This document shows positions 6,354 to 10,740 of a DNA stretch of 10,740 nt, one piece after another. Position 1 is the stretch's first letter. The number at the start of each line of letters is the position of its first letter. This DNA is from a bacterium ADurb.Bin374 (GTDB lineage: Bacteria; Riflebacteria; Ozemobacteria; Ozemobacterales; Ozemobacteraceae): positions 1 through 10,740 of the forward strand of contig MWAR01000628.1 of the NCBI GenBank assembly GCA_002068715.1. Direction: 5' to 3'. The notes under the pieces are model-generated. The model saw nothing but the letters and a program-made list of their open reading frames with translations, searched no databases and was not told the DNA's origin. A program made the position numbers and the translations under genes.

Positions 6354-6749
6354 TCACATCGTTCCGGCGATGAACGCCTGATTGGCCAATGCGACAGTCT
6401 TCGTGCGCGGCATGACGTACTCGGTGACCGAGCGGATCTTACGGCTTCCCTCTATCTGGTCAGGCGGAAGACCGACCGTGCCGTCGGCTTCGATTTCGGC
6501 CAGCGTCTTCGTCCAGCAGACGTAACCCTCGACCTCCGGCTTGAGCAAGTAGAAGAGAACAAGGTTCTCCCGCGTGCCCCCGCCCGCGTAGACGACGCCG
6601 GACGGGCTCCCGTCTCCGAGCTGGGCGTTGCCTATGTACGCGCCCTTGAACTCGACAGGCGCTTCGTAGCGCATGCCTGAGCCGCTCACGATGGGCGCCC
6701 AGTAGAGCAGCGTCTGCGTCGCGAAAGCTTTGGCAAGGTTTCTGGCCAT
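6354..6749 (-). CDS. Head-closure-like protein
   Basis: A 131-residue protein begins at ATG 6749 with AAGGAG six bases before it. The sequence 'TLLYWAPIVSGSGMRYEAPV' (13-32) followed by a strand-rich stretch, 'GVVYAGG', and the end 'EYVMPRTKTVALANQAFI' follows the plan of small beta-barrel head-closure or head-tail adaptor proteins, where 'YW.P...D.YG...F..P' and a final '...K........A.L' are usual. Its place after the connector-like gene and before the gp10-like gene fits a protein that closes the head channel. The TGA stop forms part of the ribosome binding site of the following gene (TGAGGT). No catalytic motif or signal peptide is seen. Confidence 0.55.
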   Translation of the reverse strand: MARNLAKAFATQTLLYWAPIVSGSGMRYEAPVEFKGAYIGNAQLGDGSPSGVVYAGGGTRENLVLFYLLKPEVEGYVCWTKTLAEIEADGTVGLPPDQIEGSRKIRSVTEYVMPRTKTVALANQAFIAGTM

Positions 6750-6760
6750 GATGTGCTCCT

Positions 6761-7474
6761 TCAGCGGACAAGGTATGCCGCAAGCCGTTCGGTTTCGTCA
6801 TCAAGCGTCTGCGCGAGCGTGTCGTCCACCCAGCGCGAATCCGTCTCGACCGAGGTGCCGATTATCTCCACCCCGTCGGCGGACGACTCGATAATACCTC
6901 CGCCGGGTATCGTCGACAGGAGGCCGAGATCGCCGGCCACCGACAGAAGCCAGTTCTCGGCCTCTATGCGCCCGTAGCAGAGCGGATGGAACAGATAGCC
7001 AAGCCGGTCGGCCAGCTTGCGCGTGACGAGCGGGTAGAAGCCTTCCGCCGTGAACGCGCCGACGCGCATTGGCTCGGGCGAGGATGCCAGCCACTTACGG
7101 ACGTTCTCGGCAAAGCTTTCGTCGCCATCGACGAAAGGCAGATGCGTGCTGTCGAGGACGCACAGGCAGTCGGCGGGCACGATCGGAGCCACCCGGTTGA
7201 TCATGCCGCAGTAGGGCGTGCCGTCGAAAATGAAATAGCCCGCCGACAAGCCCTTTTCGCGCACATTGTCCACCAGCGTCTTGTAGGACAACAGGTTTGG
7301 ATCGTCCAGCGACAGGAGGAGAACGAACACGCACCCGTCGTACTTGCCGCACGCCAACGCCGCCGAAAGCAGGTCGGCGGTCAGGCGGGGAGTCTTGTAC
7401 GTCGGGATCAGGAAGGCGACGGCGGAAGTCGGCGCGCCTTCTCCGGCATTCTCGGATCGGGTCGCTTCGCCCAT
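6761..7474 (-). CDS. Glycosyltransferase-like (GT-A fold) protein within the head-tail genes
   Basis: A 237-residue soluble protein starts at ATG 7474, with AGGAGG overlapping the previous stop. Residues 19-28 (VAFLIPTYKT) match the first strand and nucleotide-binding loop of family-2-like glycosyltransferases (usually IIPTYN). Residues 93-110 ('NRVAPIVPADCLCVLDST') fit the Asn...Ala...hydrophobic-strand-Asp pattern that precedes the metal-binding DxD. Here the motif is DST, so only one Asp (D108) is kept. 'GRIEAENWLLSVAGDLGLL' (168-186) resembles the region with the catalytic base, with E171 and E173 as candidates. No membrane segment is seen, so it would act in the cytoplasm. It is an unexpected gene among connector proteins; phage-encoded glycosyltransferases are known to modify capsid and tail proteins in some actinobacteriophages. 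The fold call is moderate; the enzymatic role, donor and target are inference. Confidence 0.5.
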   Translation of the reverse strand: MGEATRSENAGEGAPTSAVAFLIPTYKTPRLTADLLSAALACGKYDGCVFVLLLSLDDPNLLSYKTLVDNVREKGLSAGYFIFDGTPYCGMINRVAPIVPADCLCVLDSTHLPFVDGDESFAENVRKWLASSPEPMRVGAFTAEGFYPLVTRKLADRLGYLFHPLCYGRIEAENWLLSVAGDLGLLSTIPGGGIIESSADGVEIIGTSVETDSRWVDDTLAQTLDDETERLAAYLVR

Positions 7475-7482
7475 GTCGCCTC

Positions 7483-7926
7483 CTATTCCGTGGTCAGGAT
7501 GCCGGAGCCGATGCTGTACATCACCACGCTCTTTTTGCCCTTGCCGTCCGAGAAGTCTTTGAGTTTTCCGGTCGGGTCCAACGCAACCGCAGTCTGGCCG
7601 TACCGCGTGGCCTCAAGACCCATCCCGACCTTCAGCGCATAAGCGGACGACATGGGGCCGAGCGTCTCGCGCAGGGTCGAAGGATAGGTTAGGGCCGCGA
7701 AATGCGCGGCAAGGTTCTTTTCGATCAGCGTCAGGAGGGTTGTGGCGATGCCCCAGCCGTCGAGCAGCGAGCAGACGAGAGTGTGGGCATCCGCGATGAA
7801 CGACTCGGTTTCCGCTTCCGGCGTATCCGTGTCGATCTCTTTGCAGATCAGGAGGAGCGTTTCCGCGGTCACCAGCGGAACATCCTCGTCCAGCACTTTC
7901 GCCGCTTCGCTGTAAGTGTACGACAT
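7483..7926 (-). CDS. Head-tail connector-like protein (gp6/Ad1-type adaptor)
   Basis: A 147-residue, mainly helical protein starts at ATG 7926 behind AAAGGAG. Helices at about 20-31, 41-56 and 58-79 (including 'IEKNLAAHFAAL') are followed by 'GLEATRYGQTAVALDPTGKL' (103-122), a segment I recall from proteins at this site in many phages. In the family, such helical proteins form the first ring under the portal and join head to tail. Its position, second after the capsid and before the head-closure-like gene, agrees. The TAG stop is within the ribosome binding site of the next gene (TAGGAGG), so the two are probably translationally coupled. A DUF4054-like or a gp6-like assignment are both possible; I cannot separate them by eye. 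Confidence 0.6.
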   Translation of the reverse strand: MSYTYSEAAKVLDEDVPLVTAETLLLICKEIDTDTPEAETESFIADAHTLVCSLLDGWGIATTLLTLIEKNLAAHFAALTYPSTLRETLGPMSSAYALKVGMGLEATRYGQTAVALDPTGKLKDFSDGKGKKSVVMYSIGSGILTTE

Positions 7927-7938
7927 GGGGCGTCTCCT

Positions 7939-8277
7939 TTACTCCGTCACGGGGACCGCTTGCGGTTTCGGGGGCGGGGTTTCCGCCTTCGCCGGCTGTT
8001 TCGGTTTGCGCCCTCGTTTGACCGGCGCGGCAGGATTCTCCTGCGTGGCAGGCGCGGCTTCGCGGCCTGTCGACACTACTCGCGGCTCATCGTTCTCGTC
8101 TCCGCCCTCGTTCTCGTCGTCCGGCTCCAGGACCGCGGGCGGCGGGGCCAGCTCGAAAAGATCCGGACGGCCGCTCGTCTCGATGAAGGTATCGCTCTCC
8201 AACTCGAAAACATCGCCCGCGCGGACGAGTTTCTCGCCTATCATGTGAATGCCCGACTTAACTCTGTACTTGCTCAT
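7939..8277 (-). CDS. Small head protein with disordered charged tail
   Basis: The start is ATG 8277, chosen because AAGGAG lies seven bases upstream; the frame extends further upstream but would run into the terminator hairpin and the capsid gene. The 112-residue product has a small beta domain at residues 1-42 (MSKYRVKSGIH..., 'GDVFELES', 'PDLFELA'). Short proteins of this type are common just after phage capsid genes. The rest is low-complexity: an acidic run (EPDDENEGGDENDEP, about 53-67) then a basic Pro/Lys tail with KRGRKPK, which resembles an AT-hook. This suggests, but does not prove, contact with packaged DNA. No enzymatic motif is present and the precise role is unknown. Confidence 0.7.
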   Translation of the reverse strand: MSKYRVKSGIHMIGEKLVRAGDVFELESDTFIETSGRPDLFELAPPPAVLEPDDENEGGDENDEPRVVSTGREAAPATQENPAAPVKRGRKPKQPAKAETPPPKPQAVPVTE

Positions 8278-8297
8278 TTCGTCTCTCCTTGTGACAA

Positions 8298-8330
8298 AAG
8301 CCGCCCGCCCGACTGTCGGACGGACGGCTT
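8298..8330 (-). terminator. Intrinsic-terminator-like hairpin after the capsid gene
   Basis: On the minus strand two 15-base arms, AAGCCGTCCGTCCGA and TCGGGCGGGCGGCTT, can pair over their whole length (13 Watson-Crick pairs and two G-U) around a three-base CAG loop. The stem is followed by a short T run (CTTTTGTC, partly in the stem). It lies in the 80-base gap between the capsid stop and the next ribosome binding site. The short T run suggests partial termination or mRNA 3'-end protection rather than a full stop, which suits a strongly expressed capsid gene inside a longer operon. Confidence 0.65.
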
Positions 8331-8357
8331 CCGTTGAATCTTGCTCGGCCTTTCGGC

Positions 8358-9485
8358 TTAGCTCGCGGACGCGAGCAGCTTGACCAGACCGTAGTTGGCC
8401 GCGGTGTTCTTCTTGAACAGCGGGCACACGCCTTCGGCCACGCGGTGCTTGGTGGCGATCTCGCCCTTCAGCCCGATCGTGAACGACTGCATCGGCAGGT
8501 AGTTCAAGACCTTGAAGTACTGCGGGCTGAGCGACACGAGATACGCTTCGCCGGCCGTAGGCGTACCGCCGCCCTTGGTCTCGTCCATCTGCTCGACCAG
8601 TTTGATCTGGCTGATGCCGAGGACGTTCGGGATGCTGGCGCTGGGCTGCTCAAGAATCTTCATCCACAGGCTCTTCTCGTCGCCGTTGACGGTGGTCGAA
8701 TACGTCTCGGCCAAGCGGTGACGGAAGGACATCGGGAGAATCAGGACGAACGGGCCGGGGATCTTCGCCGCGTCGGCCAGTTTCACCATGTTCTTGATGT
8801 CGGTGTAGATTTGCGTGGTCGTCACGCCCGTCGCCAGCCAGCCGCCGGCGCCGATCGTGCCCGCCTGCTGAAGGGTCAGAGTGGCGGGAACATCGCGGAA
8901 CCCGTACACCTTCACGCCCTTATAGGACAGGCCGTTCCAGCCGTTGATCTGCCGGAGGTCGTTGCCGAACGCGACGGCGTCAGCCGCCGCGCGCGCTTTC
9001 TGCGCCGCCACGTCGAATCCGGCCGCGGCCGAAGCGACAGGATCGCTGCGGATGCTGGTGATCCAGTCGGCGAACTCGATGGGCAGCGGCACGCCGTCCT
9101 CTTCCGTCGAGATCGTGGTGCCCGGCGCGTCGTCCTCGAGATTCATGGTCGTGCGGGACACGGTGTTGCCCGTGCGCCGGTTGTACCAGAAATTCATGAC
9201 GCTCATGCCGTCGAAACGCTCGACGTTGCCCGTCAAGCCCAACATCCAAGCGGTGAAGCGGTCGACGCCGTTGCGGATCTCGGTGATGACCGAATCGACC
9301 TTCTTGTACTCGGTCGCCGTCAGCGCGCCGCTCGCATCGATGCCCGACTCAGAAACGACCTTGTCCTCATAGACAGGTTTCCCGCCCTCGTCGACCTGAC
9401 CGGTCGGAAGGGTGAGATACACCTTGCCATCGCCCTTGGTGAAGTACCGGCGACCCACTGCTCTGTCAACCATGAAGTTGCTCAT
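8358..9485 (-). CDS. Major capsid protein, HK97-fold, encapsulin-like group
   Basis: A 375-residue protein starts at ATG 9485 with AAAGGA about ten bases upstream. It matches major capsid proteins in size and gene position. Residues about 50-130 would form the N-arm and E-loop region. 'GVPLPIEFADW' (131-141) followed by a long Ala-rich helix with 'AADAVAFGND' (167-176) and then 'YGFRDVP' (194-200) is the pattern I associate with the encapsulin-like group of phage capsid proteins. The C-terminal part carries the mixed alpha/beta A-domain and ends in a strand-rich segment. No N-terminal scaffold domain to be cleaved is obvious, in agreement with a separate scaffold gene upstream. A terminator-like hairpin follows directly, which would let capsid transcripts exceed those of later genes. 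Assignment as the capsid is strong; the subgroup is an inference. Confidence 0.85.
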   Translation of the reverse strand: MSNFMVDRAVGRRYFTKGDGKVYLTLPTGQVDEGGKPVYEDKVVSESGIDASGALTATEYKKVDSVITEIRNGVDRFTAWMLGLTGNVERFDGMSVMNFWYNRRTGNTVSRTTMNLEDDAPGTTISTEEDGVPLPIEFADWITSIRSDPVASAAAGFDVAAQKARAAADAVAFGNDLRQINGWNGLSYKGVKVYGFRDVPATLTLQQAGTIGAGGWLATGVTTTQIYTDIKNMVKLADAAKIPGPFVLILPMSFRHRLAETYSTTVNGDEKSLWMKILEQPSASIPNVLGISQIKLVEQMDETKGGGTPTAGEAYLVSLSPQYFKVLNYLPMQSFTIGLKGEIATKHRVAEGVCPLFKKNTAANYGLVKLLASAS

Positions 9486-9512
9486 GTTTTTCTTGTCCTT
9501 TCTTGCGTCGCG

Positions 9513-9998
9513 TTACAGAACGCGGGCCAAAATCCGGAGGGCGTCGCCCGTCGCGCCGGCGGTTGCCGTCTCGATGGCGGTGAACATCGGGTCCGCTTCG
9601 CCCGTCGCGCCCGTCACCTTCACAACCTTGCCGTCTGCGGCAGGAGCCAACTTGTCGCCGGCGGCGATCGTCGCGGCGGCTGTAAGGATGACCGTAGCCT
9701 CTTCACCGGCCTTCAGCACATGGGCGCGTCCCCAAGTGTTGATCGGACGGGCGACCGTGATCGCGTCCGCGGCGGTGACCATATCCTCCTGCTCCACAAG
9801 GATCAGGACACCAAGGGCGTTGCCGGCGGTGTTCAGGGCAAACGTCGCCCCGTCGGACTGCGCGTGATAGCTGTTGCCGGCCGCGAAAGAATCGGAGGCC
9901 GTCAAGAGTTGCCCGGCCAAAGCCGTAGCGCCGAGTTTGCCCTCAATACGACGGATCTCGCCGAGGGGAACCGGAACGACTGTCTTGAATCTGCTCAT
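9513..9998 (-). CDS. Probable capsid cement/decoration protein
   Basis: A 161-residue protein starts at ATG 9998 with AAGGA seven to eight bases upstream. It is Ala/Gly/Thr/Val-rich and predicted almost entirely beta. It contains two segments typical of phage cement or decoration proteins: 'AGQLLTASDSF' near residue 28, and 'AAGDKLAPAADGKVVKV' near residue 111, where such proteins discuss an adjustable barrel-like fold. No transmembrane segment or signal peptide is seen. It is encoded between the scaffold-like gene and the major capsid gene, 27 bases before the latter, the usual place for a protein that binds and stabilises the outer shell. I infer the role from composition, size and position; the exact family (a DUF2190-like or gp24-like cement protein) is not certain. 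Confidence 0.6.
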   Translation of the reverse strand: MSRFKTVVPVPLGEIRRIEGKLGATALAGQLLTASDSFAAGNSYHAQSDGATFALNTAGNALGVLILVEQEDMVTAADAITVARPINTWGRAHVLKAGEEATVILTAAATIAAGDKLAPAADGKVVKVTGATGEADPMFTAIETATAGATGDALRILARVL

Positions 9999-10020
9999 TT
10001 TTGTGTTCCTTTTGGTTTTG

Positions 10021-10404
10021 TTATTCGGGAGGGAGCAACGTCCCGCCCGTCCCCTTCGCCGCCGGGGCGGGGGCGATCAAAGAATTGTCGGTCTTCAGGG
10101 CAGCGCCCTGCTCGGCCGGTTTCGCCGCGAGTTTGGCCATCTTCGCGAGCGTGTCGATCGGGAAGGCGTCAAACTCCGCATCCGTGAACTCGCAAGTCTT
10201 CGCGGCCTTGATGGTGGCGATGTGTTCGGCACGGACAGCCTTGTAGTTCGTCAGCGCGAAAGCGATCATGTCCTCGGTCAGGCCCGCGGGCAGAGCCGGT
10301 TTTGGAATCTCGGCAACCGGAGCCGCGGGCGCAACAGGCGCTTCGGGTTCGGCGCTCGCAGCCGGGGCCGCAGGCTCGGAAGGTTTTTGGTTCTGTTTGC
10401 TCAT
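10021..10404 (-). CDS. Putative scaffolding protein from a nested in-frame start
   Basis: An ATG at 10404-10402 lies in the same frame as the longer gene and is preceded by AGGAG with a six-base spacer, a better ribosome binding site than any upstream candidate in this frame. It would give a 127-residue protein beginning MSKQNQKPSEP. Residues about 7-40 are a flexible Pro/Ala/Glu linker and residues about 45-100 are predicted helical with acidic and basic patches. In lambda, scaffold Nu3 is made from an internal start inside the protease gene C and shares its C-terminus; this layout is the same and sits in the same place, just before the decoration and capsid genes. Alternatively the upstream region is part of one long protein and the site is coincidental. 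It could also be that the internal start is the main one. Confidence 0.5.
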   Translation of the reverse strand: MSKQNQKPSEPAAPAASAEPEAPVAPAAPVAEIPKPALPAGLTEDMIAFALTNYKAVRAEHIATIKAAKTCEFTDAEFDAFPIDTLAKMAKLAAKPAEQGAALKTDNSLIAPAPAAKGTGGTLLPPE

Positions 10405-10740
10405 GTCGCTCTCCTGTTGGGCCTTGAAATCGGCACTTTCCCAATCAACGGAGACGATATTAAGCGAATCGGGCCGATAATTCAACAACGCAAAAGCGCC
10501 GTCGGGCTTCGTCACACGGAAAGTCCCGTCCGCGTTGACCGCCACGTCGATGTCCCCGCCGTATTTCTCTTCGGCCAGCATGCGCAGATAGCCCTCGAAA
10601 GACGAAGAGGCGGCAAAAGCGTCACGCATGGTGATCTTGCCCCGCTCGTCCTTGTTCTTGCCGTTCTCGCCGCGCATCGAATATCCCTCATAACTCCCTT
10701 CCGCGGCAGCGGCCTCAATGAGATCGGCAGGCGGGTTCTT
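10021..10740 (-). CDS. Head-morphogenesis protein (protease/scaffold-type position), 5' end outside window
   Basis: The frame is open from the right edge (10740) to a TAA at 10021-10023, so the true start is probably beyond the window. A possible start inside the window is ATG at 10677, with GAGGG seven bases before it, but 21 further codons stay open upstream. The part before residue M(10404) contains a compact stretch with alternating beta-type residues and no motif I can name. The end is Ala/Pro/Glu-rich, then has a short helical domain with an 'EFTDAEFDAFPIDTLAKMA' pattern. As I recall, patterns of this kind occur at the ends of phage prohead protease/scaffold proteins (DUF2213-like), just before the cement and capsid genes. 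The catalytic part, if any, is not visible. Position immediately before a cement-like and a capsid gene supports a head-assembly role; the exact function is inference. Confidence 0.6.
   Translation of the reverse strand, partial: KNPPADLIEAAAAEGSYEGYSMRGENGKNKDERGKITMRDAFAASSSFEGYLRMLAEEKYGGDIDVAVNADGTFRVTKPDGAFALLNYRPDSLNIVSVDWESADFKAQQESDMSKQNQKPSEPAAPAASAEPEAPVAPAAPVAEIPKPALPAGLTEDMIAFALTNYKAVRAEHIATIKAAKTCEFTDAEFDAFPIDTLAKMAKLAAKPAEQGAALKTDNSLIAPAPAAKGTGGTLLPPE

Noticed and set aside
7939..8427. Longer start (ATG 8427) for the small head protein
   Set aside because: It would overlap the capsid gene and read through the terminator-like hairpin; the extra sequence is Arg-rich and unlike a protein domain, and the ATG at 8277 has a near-ideal ribosome binding site.
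8334..10187. Long plus-strand open frame (617 codons) across the capsid, cement and scaffold genes
   Set aside because: It is antisense to several genes with strong ribosome binding sites and family-like proteins. Such frames arise from GC-rich third positions on the other strand, and its translation is Arg/His/Gly-rich without a domain.

Overview
The window looks like part of the late, virion-morphogenesis region of a tailed bacteriophage or prophage. All supported genes lie on the minus strand, so transcription runs from position 10740 down to 1. The order is the classical head-to-tail order of a long-tailed (most likely siphovirus-type) phage. The DNA is GC-rich and almost every gene has a good Shine-Dalgarno sequence 4-10 bases before its start. 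Several stop codons overlap the next gene's ribosome binding site. This indicates a bacterial host, but nothing here lets me name it. I see no tRNA, integrase, CRISPR array or insertion sequence.

Head module (10740 to about 4640): a gene cut by the right edge ends with a Pro/Ala-rich, scaffold-like region that carries its own in-frame start (10404), as in lambda C/Nu3. It is followed by a probable capsid cement/decoration protein, the major capsid protein, an intrinsic-terminator-like hairpin, and a small head protein with a disordered charged tail. Then come a head-tail connector-like protein, a glycosyltransferase-like (GT-A) protein that is out of place among structural genes, and a head-closure-like protein. 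Last is an HK97 gp10-like protein with a very long basic N-terminal extension.

Tail module (4642 to 1): a tail-terminator-like protein is followed by a near-consensus sigma70-type promoter (TTGAAA-17-TATTAT) before a 66-residue protein of unknown role and the probable tail tube protein. A GC-rich hairpin comes next, then a lambda G/GT-type tail assembly chaperone pair. In this pair the second frame lies +1 from the first, and a UUU_C slip site sits three codons before the G stop. The TP901-type tape measure protein starts at 2339 and is open through the left edge (779 codons visible). Its C-terminal visible part holds an in-frame repeat block with a perfect 154-bp direct repeat and different codon use.

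The most notable items are the probable +1 programmed frameshift, the repeat block in the tape measure, the glycosyltransferase-like protein inside the head-tail connector cluster, the nested scaffold start and the internal promoter before the tail tube cluster. Family assignments rest on reading motifs, lengths and gene order by eye; no search was run.
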